DNA of 64,000 nt from CAXWPM01 sp965206125 (GTDB taxonomy: Bacteria > Acidobacteriota > Terriglobia > 20CM-2-55-15). The stretch spans positions 682,001 through 746,000 of the forward strand of contig CBDBIN010000045.1 in assembly GCA_965206125.1 (NCBI GenBank). The letters run 5' to 3'. The notes under the pieces are model-generated. The model did no database searches and was not told the origin of the DNA. It saw nothing but the letters and a program-made list of their open reading frames with translations. Below are positions 9,211 to 17,037 of the stretch, one piece after another (positions within the stretch are counted from its first letter, which is position 1; each line of letters starts with the position of its first letter). The position numbers were made by a program, and so were the translations under genes.

Positions 9211-9814
9211 GATCCAACTCCCGTTCCATGCATTTATAGATCGCGCGCACCAGCGGCTCGGTTTTCATCAAGACGGCGTCGGCCAGCACCTGATCGAATT
9301 CCTCTGATTGTTCGGCAAGTACGAAGAACGGGGGAAAGCCGGCCCGGGCGATGAAAAAGTTCGCAAAGACCACTGCTGTCGTCCGGTTGCCGAAATCGAA
9401 TGGCCAGATGTCGACCAGGCGCGTAAGGGCGAGGGCACTCTGCTGGATCGGATGGAGTTCGGTGAAACTATCGACCTCGAGCCATTTCTCAAAATGACCC
9501 AGCGAACGATCGATGAACCGAGGGTCGGGACAATCCTGCCCCCGGAACACAGCGGCGATCACACTGCTGCGTAGCCTGCCGGCTCCTTCCCGGGGATCGA
9601 ACAGGAGCCGATGCGCCTCCAGCAAGCCGGCCCGGGTGGGTTCGACCAGACAGGCTCGGGCCCGCGCGACCTCACCGGCGGATTCTCCGTGGTCGAGCAG
9701 GCGGTCGAACCTCTCCCAGCATCGGTCGAGGTGGAGTCCAGCTAAATTCTCGAGCGCCGGAAAGGGGTTGGCGCTTCGGAAGACGGAATCGGAGTAGATG
9801 GGCAAGTCGTTCAT
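9197..9814 (-). CDS. Fic-like protein with degenerate catalytic motif
   Basis: 205 residues with the helical layout of Fic (AMP-transfer) proteins: LLEAHRLLF, an AGRLRSS..AAVFRG segment, then LHPIQQSALALTRLVDI leading into the core motif. The canonical motif HPFx(D/E)GNGRxxR reads WPFDFGNRTTAV at residues 137-148, so the catalytic His is Trp and one Gly plus the second Arg are missing. It is followed by the usual hydrophobic helix and GFPPFFV. I infer a Fic fold that probably lacks AMP-transfer activity, perhaps a binding or inhibitory protein. It overlaps the MoeB/ThiF gene by 14 nt and heads the set. No strong ribosome-binding site is visible before the ATG. Confidence 0.7.
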   Translation of the reverse strand: MNDLPIYSDSVFRSANPFPALENLAGLHLDRCWERFDRLLDHGESAGEVARARACLVEPTRAGLLEAHRLLFDPREGAGRLRSSVIAAVFRGQDCPDPRFIDRSLGHFEKWLEVDSFTELHPIQQSALALTRLVDIWPFDFGNRTTAVVFANFFIARAGFPPFFVLAEQSEEFDQVLADAVLMKTEPLVRAIYKCMERELDLARG

Positions 9815-9818
9815 GGGG

Positions 9819-9965
9819 AAGTAGTTTTCAGTTGTCAGTCTTCAGCTTTTTGCTGTTGGCTTTTGGCCTTTGGCTTTCGGAACTCCCACCGATCTTACAG
9901 CTAACCGCCAAAGGCCAACCGCCAACGGCCTCCCAACTGATGGCTGACAGCTGATCACTGATGAC
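9819..9965. repeat. Low-complexity inverted repeat (TTGGCTTTTGGCC type)
   Basis: The gap between the Fic-like gene and smpB holds two loosely complementary tracts: CAGTTGTCAGTCTTCAGC followed by repeated TTGGCTTTTGGCC, then GCCAAAGGCCAACCGCCAA and CAGCTGATCACTGATGAC. A shorter relative (GGCTTTTTGGCTCTTGGC and CCAAAAGCCAACAGCC) lies at 35988-36033. Such degenerate palindromes are common intergenic filler; no gene is seen. Confidence 0.5.
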
Positions 9966-9972
9966 TCCGCGG

Positions 9973-10413
9973 CTACCGTTCCCTCACCGCCTGGCGTGTT
10001 TCACTATCGATCGTCTTCCGGCGTTCGGTCTCTCTCTTGTCGTAGTTCCGTTTACCCTTGGCTAACGCGATCTCACACTTGATGCGGCCGTTCTTCAGGT
10101 ACATCTTCAGCGGGACGAGAGTCAACCCCTTCTCGGTAGTCCTGCCGATGAGACGCCGAATTTCCGATCGGTGAAGCAGGAGCTTGCGGGTTCGGACAGG
10201 ATCATGGTTCGAAAGGTTACCGTGAGAAAAAGGGCTGATGTGGCACTTCAGAAGCCACACTTCGCCCGCTTTGACGATGGCGTAGGCATCCTTGAAGTTG
10301 ACACGGCCCTGTTTTGCGGACTTCACCTCGGTGCCGGTCAGCACGAGGCCAGCCTCGAACTTCTCGATAAACTCGTAGTTGTGAGATGCCTTGCGGTTCA
10401 GGGCGAGGATCAC
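9973..10413 (-). CDS. smpB: SsrA-binding protein SmpB
   Basis: 146 residues, full length for SmpB, which binds tmRNA and brings it to stalled ribosomes for trans-translation. Diagnostic segments: NRKASHNYEFIEKFEAGLVLTGTEVKS, INDAY-like FKDAYA, ISPFSHGN, and the basic tail KGKRNYDKRETERRK that inserts into the decoding site. The ATG overlaps the stop of the upstream STN-domain gene (ATGA), so the two are coupled. The tmRNA gene itself is not seen in this window. Confidence 0.96.
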   Translation of the reverse strand: MILALNRKASHNYEFIEKFEAGLVLTGTEVKSAKQGRVNFKDAYAIVKAGEVWLLKCHISPFSHGNLSNHDPVRTRKLLLHRSEIRRLIGRTTEKGLTLVPLKMYLKNGRIKCEIALAKGKRNYDKRETERRKTIDSETRQAVRER

Positions 10414-11252
10414 GGCCCAGGCTTGGGCGGGTTCGGACCCTTAGGCGTGCTGGTCGGGGCCTTGTTCTCGAACACGGGAGGCTTCGTGTTGCCCAGGATG
10501 TTGGGCGGGCCACTCTGCTGCTGTTGCTGTTGCCGCATTTGCTCGAGCATGGCTGGGTTCGTGATCGGGTATCCGTCCGGACCGGTCGGATAGCTCATGC
10601 TGGTCGGGTTGGTAGCACTGCCCGCAGTTCCACCGGGTGTCATACCGAACGGCAAGCCCTGGCCCGGCATCGCCATAGGCGTGCCTGGCTGCGCCCCTCC
10701 ACCCTGGGCGGCGCGCGGGTTCACGAGCGGCCCGAACGGCGTCTGAATGACGGCGGGCTGGGCTCCTCCAGGGGCCGACGCCCGAGCCGGGACCGCTGCC
10801 GCCCCGGACCGATTCCCGGGAGCCTGGAAGGGATTCGCCGCCGGAGCACTCCGGGAAGGCGCCTGCGGTGCGCTCGCGCTGCGCGTCGGTGCGGACGAGC
10901 CAGAGGCATTGCCACTAACGCTCGTCGAAACGTCGGTCACTACGATGCGATTGCCGTCAAGTACGGCATAGTCGATCGGCAACCCCTCGAAGATTTTCTT
11001 GATGCTTTGGTCCAGCGAAAGATTCGTGAACTGGACGCTGACGTTACGATTGGCAAGCTCCGGCGGCACGGTGGAGGAAGTGCCCGCGACACGGTCCATC
11101 AGGTCCAACAGCCGGCCCAGGGGGGCCGCTTCGGCGTCCATCGAAATCTGTCCGTCAACGATCTTAATCTCAATGGCGTTGCCGTCGGCCCAAGCCCCCG
11201 GCGCAGTGAGGGACAGCAGAACCAACAACGTCAAAACGGCCAAATGCTTCAT
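10410..11252 (-). CDS. Exported protein with a secretin/TonB short N-terminal (STN-like) domain
   Basis: 280 residues. Residues 1-22 form a signal peptide (MKHLAVLTLLVLLSLTAPG..WA). Residues about 24-115 have the STN look seen at the start of secretins and TonB receptors: 'PLGRLLDLMDRVAGT' and 'VSVQFTNLSLDQSIKKIFEGLPIDYAVLDGNRIVV'. The remaining 160 residues are disordered, rich in Pro, Gly, Ala and Gln, with a run of six Gln and a Pro/Lys-rich end. The ATG at 11252 has GGAGAG 5 nt upstream; the frame is open to 11432 but the extension lacks homology. Likely periplasmic. Its location 1.5 kb from the divergent secretin gene suggests a shared secretion or pilus role, which is inference. Confidence 0.75.
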   Translation of the reverse strand: MKHLAVLTLLVLLSLTAPGAWADGNAIEIKIVDGQISMDAEAAPLGRLLDLMDRVAGTSSTVPPELANRNVSVQFTNLSLDQSIKKIFEGLPIDYAVLDGNRIVVTDVSTSVSGNASGSSAPTRSASAPQAPSRSAPAANPFQAPGNRSGAAAVPARASAPGGAQPAVIQTPFGPLVNPRAAQGGGAQPGTPMAMPGQGLPFGMTPGGTAGSATNPTSMSYPTGPDGYPITNPAMLEQMRQQQQQQSGPPNILGNTKPPVFENKAPTSTPKGPNPPKPGP

Positions 11253-11323
11253 GAGTTCTCTCCGGGGAACAACATTTTCCAGTGAGGACAGTATAACGCC
11301 GGGACGACGCGAACAAAAGCCTG

Positions 11324-12673
11324 CTATCGAGCGCCCTTGCCGAGCAGAACGACCGGCACGGTCTTTATCAAGATTTTCAAATCCAAAAGCAAAGACCAGT
11401 TGTCTATGTAATTCAGGTCGAGCCTCATCCACTCGTCGAAGCCGACCTGGTTACGGCCGCTGATCTGCCAGAGGCAGGTGATGCCAGGCTTCATCGACAG
11501 GCGCCGGCGCTGCCATCTTTCGTAGCGCTGGACCTCTTCGGGAAGGGGTGGACGGGGGCCGACGAGGCTCATGTTGCCAACGAGGACATTATAGAGTTGA
11601 GGCAGCTCATCGATACTGAAACGGCGCAGGAACTTCCCCACGGAAGTAATCCGGGGATCGCGGGAAGACTTGAAGACGGGTCCATCCATCTCGTTGATCG
11701 CTTCCATTTCCACCCGCCGCTGCTCGGCGTCATCGATCATCGATCGGAACTTGTACATGACGAACGGGCGGCCGTGGAGCCCCGACCGCTTCTGTCTGAA
11801 CAGGACCGGCCCGCTGCTGGTCGCCCGGATCGACAGCGCCGCGATCAACATGACGGGCAACGTCGTCACGATAAGGAAGACGGAGAACACGATATCCATC
11901 GCCCGCCGTATGAGGAGGAGGAATTCGTCCGAGGGTGTCGTGCTGAACGTCAGCAGGGGGACGCCGTCAAGTTCGTGGAGTTCCATCCGCGCAATCGAAT
12001 GTCCGAACAGGTTGAGTACGACGCGAGCGGTGACTCCGAGCTCTTCACAGAGAAGAAACAGTTCCTCGCAAGAGTCCAGTCTTTCCCGGTCGACGACGAA
12101 GATCATATCGTCGATGCCCCCTCGCTCGAGCACTTCCTTTGCCTGCTCGAGGGCAAAGACACCAGTCGGCTCCAAACCCCACTCGACGTGACGGTCCAAG
12201 CGCCGGACGAAGTCGACGGCTTCGGCCCCATCGCCGATAACCGCAACGTGTCGCCTGCCCGCAGGCGTCCGACGCCGGGATGCGAAAAGCAAGAGACGGT
12301 AACCGACCAGGAGGGCGTAGTTGATGACGAGCGTGAGGATGGCTATCGAGCGGCTCGTGGCTTCGTCATCGAGGAAGAAAAGAAGAGCCGCCACGAGCAG
12401 CCAGGCAAAGCCGATCCCCTTGGAAAGCTGCACCAACTGGTCTTTCAACGACAGGAAGCGAGTCCGGTACACGCCGAAAGCGGGCAACAGAAGCGCCCAG
12501 ATCGGCAGCATCAATCCGAGGAGCCAGATGTACACACCGACCGGCATCACGATATAGCCCTCCATCTCGATCCGGGAGCGAACGGCATAGGCAAGGAAGA
12601 AGCTGCCGGCAGTCAACGCCAGGTCGACCAGCAGCAAGGTCAAGGCCAGAACTCTCTGCTTCTGCTCGATCAT
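11324..12673 (-). CDS. Polyprenyl-phosphate glycosylphosphotransferase (sugar transferase)
   Basis: 449 residues of the WbaP/CpsE-like exopolysaccharide initiating transferase family, which moves a sugar-1-phosphate from a nucleotide sugar to undecaprenyl phosphate. There are four N-terminal membrane helices, a central nucleotide-binding-like domain (VAVIGDGAEAVDFVRRL), a fifth hydrophobic segment at about 270-290, and the C-terminal bacterial sugar-transferase domain with LFRQKRSGLHGRPFVMYKFRSM, KFLRRFSIDELPQLYNVLVGNMSLVGPRPP and KPGITCLWQISGRN. Length and architecture are normal. It stands between the STN-domain gene and the divergent secretin gene; no other polysaccharide genes are nearby, so it may act with a locus elsewhere. 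Confidence 0.93.
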   Translation of the reverse strand: MIEQKQRVLALTLLLVDLALTAGSFFLAYAVRSRIEMEGYIVMPVGVYIWLLGLMLPIWALLLPAFGVYRTRFLSLKDQLVQLSKGIGFAWLLVAALLFFLDDEATSRSIAILTLVINYALLVGYRLLLFASRRRTPAGRRHVAVIGDGAEAVDFVRRLDRHVEWGLEPTGVFALEQAKEVLERGGIDDMIFVVDRERLDSCEELFLLCEELGVTARVVLNLFGHSIARMELHELDGVPLLTFSTTPSDEFLLLIRRAMDIVFSVFLIVTTLPVMLIAALSIRATSSGPVLFRQKRSGLHGRPFVMYKFRSMIDDAEQRRVEMEAINEMDGPVFKSSRDPRITSVGKFLRRFSIDELPQLYNVLVGNMSLVGPRPPLPEEVQRYERWQRRRLSMKPGITCLWQISGRNQVGFDEWMRLDLNYIDNWSLLLDLKILIKTVPVVLLGKGAR

Positions 12674-12756
12674 GAAGGGTCCTTAGCTGGGCGGCATCCG
12701 AGAGGGCAAAGGATCCTGCCCGCTGAACCTATATTACTGAATCCGGGAACCCGAAG

Positions 12757-15060
12757 ATGGACAGACTCATGAAACGAACTTCGAAACGGAACCGTTGGCC
12801 CGCAATTTCGCCTCGCAAAGGCCTTCTCTCAGCACTCATGTCGGTCGTACTGGCACTGGCCGGGTGCTCGGCGGGCGCAAAAGCCTACAAGCAGGGTCTC
12901 GACGCGGAGATGGCCAAGGACTACGATCAGGCGCTGTCGCTCTATGAAGAAGCGCTCGCCGAGAAGCCGGGAGATATCGAGTATAGGCTGAAAGTGCAGC
13001 AGGCGCGGTTTGCGGCCGCCTTTGCACACTTCCAGAACGGCCGACGGGCAACGGCCGACGGGAACCCGGAAGCCGCGCTTGCCGAGTTCCGCCGCGCCCA
13101 GCAACTGGACCCGACGAACGAGCTCGCCGGGGTCGAGATCGAACGGACCGAAGCTCTATTGAGCGAGGGGCCAGCGCCGGAACAGGCAGTAACCGCGAGT
13201 TTCGAAGATCTGAAGGAAGCGGCGAGGGTCGATGCGAGCCTGGACAATCAGCTCAACGCGACGATGACCGGCCCGATATCCTTGAGGATCTCGCAAGAGG
13301 CCGACGCCATATACCAGACGGTTGCGGAGATGGCAGGACTCAACGTCATCTTCGACCCCGACTTTCGGTCGACGGCCATCACGGTCGAGCTCGACAACGT
13401 TACGGTATATGACGCGCTGGACATCCTGGCACTGCAGACGCGCACGTTCTGGAAGCCGATCAATCCGACAACCTTAATTGTTGCCCCCGAGAACCAACAG
13501 AAGCGCCGGGACTACGAACAGCACATCCTCAAGACCATCTACTTTTCGAATAGCGTCAACCCGACCGACATTACCGAAGCCATCACGGCGATTCGAACGC
13601 TGCTCAACATGCGTTTCATCGCCCAAAGCACGTCGAACAACGCCATCATCCTACGCGATACTGCCGACAAGATCGCGATCGCGGAGAAGATCATCGACGA
13701 CATCGACAAGGCCAGACCGGAACTCCTCGTCGAGGCCACGGTACTGGAGGTCGACAGGAACCGCTTACGGGACCTCGGAATCCTTCCACCGGCGGGAACC
13801 GTCCTGAGCTTCGACTCGGGCGCAACCGATGGGGGCGGCGATGACGGCGGCGGACCCGGTGGGCAGGCCGGGAATCGGCAGGTCAACCTGAGAGATCTTC
13901 CGGGGATCAACTCCGGCAGCTTCAACCTCATCATCCCGGACGTAGTCGCCGAGTTCCTGGAGAGCGATTCCCAAACACGCCTGGTACAAAACCCCAGTGT
14001 GCGCGCGACCGACGGAAAGATGGCGACGATTCACATCGGGTCGCGTGTCCCCGTCGCTTCAGGAAGTTTCCAACCCGCCTTCGTCGGGGCAACGGGAACG
14101 CCCGTCGTCCAGTTCCAGTACATCGACCTCGGCGTCAATCTTCAGATCACGCCGCGAGTGCTGCTGAACCGTGAAGTCTCCATGGTTGTCGACGTGCAAA
14201 TCGCGGCGACTGCCGGCACCAGCGTCATCGGCGGGGTGGCGTTGCCGGTATTAAGCAATCGCCAGGTCACCCACGAGATCCGTCTGAAGGAAGGCGAGAC
14301 CAACATTCTGGGAGGGCTGATAGCTAGAACGGAAAGCAAGTCGGTCTCGGGCATTCCCGGCCTGAACAAGATCCCGATACTCAAGTACCTGTTCTCGACG
14401 GAGACGCTCCAGGAGGACACGACCGAGATCATCATCCTCCTGACGCCACACATCGTAAAGATGCCCGATATCACCGCCCGCAACCTGGATGGCCTGCTTG
14501 TCGGCACCGAGATGAACACCCGCTTGATGCGGCCGCCCACGCCCGAACCCGAAGCAGCGGAAGAAGATGTACCCAACAACGGGCAGCCGGCGCCCGGCGC
14601 CGCAGCGTTGGTACCTCCCGCGCCCGAAGCCACGCTCCAGCCCACAGGGCGGGACTCGGTGAGTTTCTCCGAATCGGAAGTGACGCTCGAACTTGGCGCG
14701 ACCGGAGAGTTGATGGTACAGATCAACGCGGCAGCCATTACGGGCGCGGACCTGGTCATCGAATTCGACCCGGACGCGATCGCTCTCCGGGAAGTTTCGG
14801 AAGGGGGGTTCCTCGGCCAGGACGGAAATGCCGTCACGCTCCTCCGGAACATCGATACGACGATCGGAAGAGCTGTCATCTCCCTCGAGCGGCCGATCGG
14901 TTCCGGGGCACTCACGGGCGATGGAGACATCGTCCGCCTGGCACTGGAACCGCTTCGTAGCGGGGAATCCGTGCTCCGGATCACGAGCTTCCTGCTCAGG
15001 ACCGCGACCGCGGACACTCGGGCGGGGCAGGCAGGTGAAGTCCGGATCACCGTCCCGTAG
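12757..15060 (+). CDS. Secretin lipoprotein with TPR, STN, secretin and cohesin-like domains
   Basis: 767 residues of the GspD/PilQ secretin superfamily, forming outer-membrane gates for type II secretion or type IV pili. Order: lipoprotein signal with lipobox LAGC (Cys37); TPR-like helices about 42-135; STN domain about 170-255 ('MAGLNVIFDPDFRSTAITVELDNVTVYDALDILALQTRTFWKP'); secretin N1-type module about 262-330; a Gly/Asp-rich insertion; secretin core about 395-565 (IHIGSRVPV, VNLQITPRV, LKEGETNILGGLI, IPILKYLF, EIIILLTPHIV); a Pro/Ala-rich linker; and a C-terminal cohesin-like beta domain about 625-767. The cohesin-like end is unusual for model secretins but is known in this kind of secretin. 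Two pseudopilin genes follow after 12 nt. Confidence 0.9.
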   Translation: MDRLMKRTSKRNRWPAISPRKGLLSALMSVVLALAGCSAGAKAYKQGLDAEMAKDYDQALSLYEEALAEKPGDIEYRLKVQQARFAAAFAHFQNGRRATADGNPEAALAEFRRAQQLDPTNELAGVEIERTEALLSEGPAPEQAVTASFEDLKEAARVDASLDNQLNATMTGPISLRISQEADAIYQTVAEMAGLNVIFDPDFRSTAITVELDNVTVYDALDILALQTRTFWKPINPTTLIVAPENQQKRRDYEQHILKTIYFSNSVNPTDITEAITAIRTLLNMRFIAQSTSNNAIILRDTADKIAIAEKIIDDIDKARPELLVEATVLEVDRNRLRDLGILPPAGTVLSFDSGATDGGGDDGGGPGGQAGNRQVNLRDLPGINSGSFNLIIPDVVAEFLESDSQTRLVQNPSVRATDGKMATIHIGSRVPVASGSFQPAFVGATGTPVVQFQYIDLGVNLQITPRVLLNREVSMVVDVQIAATAGTSVIGGVALPVLSNRQVTHEIRLKEGETNILGGLIARTESKSVSGIPGLNKIPILKYLFSTETLQEDTTEIIILLTPHIVKMPDITARNLDGLLVGTEMNTRLMRPPTPEPEAAEEDVPNNGQPAPGAAALVPPAPEATLQPTGRDSVSFSESEVTLELGATGELMVQINAAAITGADLVIEFDPDAIALREVSEGGFLGQDGNAVTLLRNIDTTIGRAVISLERPIGSGALTGDGDIVRLALEPLRSGESVLRITSFLLRTATADTRAGQAGEVRITVP

Positions 15061-15072
15061 AATGGTGGGTAG

Positions 15073-15534
15073 ATGAAACGAGCGGGCCATCGTGGATTTT
15101 CCCTGATCGAGCTGATCGTGACCGTGACCATCATCGCGATACTCGCCGGCCTCGCCGTTCCTCTCGCAAGGAATTCGATCCGGCGCCAGATGGAGGTCGA
15201 GCTCCGTCGGCAGCTGCGCGAGATGCGCGTGGCCATCGACCGCTACAAGGAGGCGTCGGATCTCGGGTTGATCGAAGTCATGCTGGGCACCGAGGGTTAT
15301 CCGGAAAGCCTTGAAGTGCTGGTAGAAGGCGTGGATCAGATCGGGGCCGTGGATCGTCAGCTAAAGTTCCTGAGGAGGATACCCGTTGACCCGATGACGA
15401 ACTCGACGGATTGGGGCCTCCGCTCATACCAGGACGACCCCGATTCGACGTCCTGGGGCGGGGACAATGTTTTCGACGTGTACACCAAGTCTCGGGGAGA
15501 GGCGCTGGATGGAACCCAGTACAGTGACTGGTAG
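15073..15534 (+). CDS. Type II pseudopilin (GspG-like)
   Basis: 153 residues. It begins with a short basic leader and the prepilin cleavage site RG|FSLIELIVTVTIIAILA (Phe at +1, Glu at +5), followed by the single hydrophobic helix used for assembly. The globular part has the GspG-like layout 'LREMRVAIDRYKEASD...YPESLEVLVEGV...LRRIPVDPMTNSTDWGLRSYQDDPDS', ending near 'FDVYTKSRGEALDGTQYSDW', reminiscent of the calcium-site end of GspG. It should be processed by PilD/GspO at the inner membrane. It lies 12 nt after the secretin gene and overlaps the next pseudopilin by 26 nt. Confidence 0.88.
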   Translation: MKRAGHRGFSLIELIVTVTIIAILAGLAVPLARNSIRRQMEVELRRQLREMRVAIDRYKEASDLGLIEVMLGTEGYPESLEVLVEGVDQIGAVDRQLKFLRRIPVDPMTNSTDWGLRSYQDDPDSTSWGGDNVFDVYTKSRGEALDGTQYSDW

Positions 15535-15925
15535 CAAGGCCCTCGAACGCGGCTTCACGCTGATGGAAATGATGATCGTGCTTACGATCATCTCCATCCT
15601 GGCGACAATCGCCGTGCCGATGTACCGATCGGTCATCCTCAGGTCCAGAGAAGCCGTCCTCAAGGAGAACCTGCATACGCTCCGATCGGTCATCGATCAG
15701 TACACCGCGGACAAGAAGACCGCTCCTCAAGCATTGGAGGATCTCGTCGACGCAGGCTACCTGAGGGAAATCCCCGAAGACCCCATTACCGAGTCCAGCA
15801 CGACCTGGCAGACCGAGTTCGGGGACACGGCCCTGGTGCCCGACCAGATGGATACCGGCATCATCGACGTTCGTAGCGGCGCGACGGGGATGTCCACGGA
15901 AGGCAGCCCATACTCGGAGTGGTGA
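15509..15925 (+). CDS. Second type II pseudopilin (GspG-like)
   Basis: 138 residues, a paralogue of the preceding gene: leader, cleavage site RG|FTLMEMMIVLTIISILA, then 'LKENLHTLRSVIDQYTADKKTAPQALEDLVDAGYLREIPEDPITESSTTW' and an end 'GSPYSEW' that mirrors 'GTQYSDW' upstream. I choose the ATG at 15509 because GGAGAGG lies 6 nt upstream and the leader then has normal length; the frame is open to 15467. The two tandem pseudopilins with a secretin but no ATPase or GspF here suggest the rest of the machine is encoded elsewhere. Confidence 0.88.
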   Translation: MEPSTVTGSKALERGFTLMEMMIVLTIISILATIAVPMYRSVILRSREAVLKENLHTLRSVIDQYTADKKTAPQALEDLVDAGYLREIPEDPITESSTTWQTEFGDTALVPDQMDTGIIDVRSGATGMSTEGSPYSEW

Positions 15926-15949
15926 GTCGCGACGGAGTCGTCCCTCCGA

Positions 15950-16130
15950 ACCGATAGGGGACCGAGGACGCTGTCCCTAAGAGCAACTATTGTGCAGGTG
16001 ATGACTGGGGTGGGACAGCTTGCTCTGTCCCCTCAACGAAAAAGAGGGGACAGAGCAAGCTGTCCTCACCCCAGCCGGCACTTGCCCTATGGACCGTTCA
16101 TAAGGACAGCGTCCTCAGTCCCCTATCGGT
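15950..16130. repeat. GGGGACAG repeat family, locus 1 (two inverted units)
   Basis: About 180 bp forming one large palindrome. The left unit (15950-16034) begins ACCGATAGGGGAC and ends CTGTCCCCTC. A 9-nt loop of mostly A follows. The right unit (16044-16130) is the reverse complement with few changes. The outer arms match over about 28 bp (CCGATAGGGGAC...GGACGCTGTCC) and the inner arms over about 28 bp. It fills the gap between the pseudopilin and era genes, which are convergent. The same unit occurs at 20334-20423 and 48541-48626. It could act as a strong bidirectional hairpin; no open reading frame of interest. Confidence 0.85.
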
Positions 16131-16137
16131 CGGATTC

Positions 16138-17037
16138 CTATATCCCCAATGTCCTGAGCATCTGGTCATCGTCGCGCCACTTCTTCCGCACCTTGACGTG
16201 GAGGTCCAGGTAGACTTTCCTGCCCAGCAGCGACTCGATCTCGGCGCGAGCCTCGACCCCGACCTTCTTGAGGACCTGGCCGGCGGTGCCGATGACGATT
16301 ATCTTCTGTGATTCCCGCTCCACGACGATAGAGGCGTAGATACGCACCACGCCTTCGCCTTCCTCGAAACGTTCGATCACTATGGCCGTGGCGTGAGGCA
16401 ATTCCTGACGCGTCCTTACAATCAATTTTTCCCGGATCATCTCGGCGACGAGGAAGCGTTCCGGTTGGTCGCTGAGTTGGTCGCTGGGGTAATACATCGG
16501 CCCTTCGGGAAGGTAGTGGAATATCTCGTCGACAACAGTCCCCACTCCGTCACCGTCGAGCGCGGAGATCGGTACGACCTGGTCGAAGTCCGCGGCCGTC
16601 CGGTAGCGGTCGATCTGCGGCAGCAGTTTTCGCTTCGCCACCTTGTCGACTTTGTTCAGGAGCAGAAAGCGGCGGGATGGCGCCTTGGAGATGAGATTGA
16701 GCGCAAACGCTTCGCCCCGTCCGAACGGCTCTGAGGCGTCGACCATCAGCATGACGACATCGATCTCCTCGAGAGAGCCCAGCATGACGCGCATCATGCG
16801 CTGGTTCATCTTGTAGACCGGTCGGTGTATTCCGGGCGTATCGAGGAAGACGATCTGGCCCCTACGGTCGTTGACGATCCCACGAACCACGTGACGCGTC
16901 GTCTGGGGACTCGAGGTGACGATGGAAATCTTGTCGCCGACCAGGCGGTTCAACAGGGTGGATTTGCCCGAGTTGGGGCGACCGACGATCGAAGCGAACC
17001 CCGATCGGAACTCCGGCTCTGGCTTCGGATCGCTCAT
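16138..17037 (-). CDS. era: GTPase Era
   Basis: 299 residues, normal length for Era, the GTPase that binds the 3' end of 16S rRNA during 30S assembly. G motifs: GRPNSGKST (G1), DTPG (G3) and NKVD (G4), with the switch segment SPQTTRHVVRGI. The C-terminal KH domain includes the family segment 'REKLIVRTRQELPHATAIVIE...ERESQKIIVIGTAGQVLKKVGVEARAEIE' and 'VYLDLHVKVRKKWRDD'. It overlaps corC by 4 nt (ATGA) and is the last gene of phoH-ybeY-corC-era, a conserved RNA-metabolism order. Confidence 0.97.
   Translation of the reverse strand: MSDPKPEPEFRSGFASIVGRPNSGKSTLLNRLVGDKISIVTSSPQTTRHVVRGIVNDRRGQIVFLDTPGIHRPVYKMNQRMMRVMLGSLEEIDVVMLMVDASEPFGRGEAFALNLISKAPSRRFLLLNKVDKVAKRKLLPQIDRYRTAADFDQVVPISALDGDGVGTVVDEIFHYLPEGPMYYPSDQLSDQPERFLVAEMIREKLIVRTRQELPHATAIVIERFEEGEGVVRIYASIVVERESQKIIVIGTAGQVLKKVGVEARAEIESLLGRKVYLDLHVKVRKKWRDDDQMLRTLGI

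Noticed and set aside
8188..9814. Phage-defence type E1/JAB or CBASS-like module
   Set aside because: No nucleotidyltransferase, JAB peptidase, E2 or effector gene is present; the E1-like protein has the zinc Cys pairs and C-terminus of ordinary MoeB/ThiF.
15950..16130. Possible CRISPR array or phage attachment site
   Set aside because: The units are inverted rather than direct, lack regular spacers and occur at dispersed loci; this is a palindromic repeat family.
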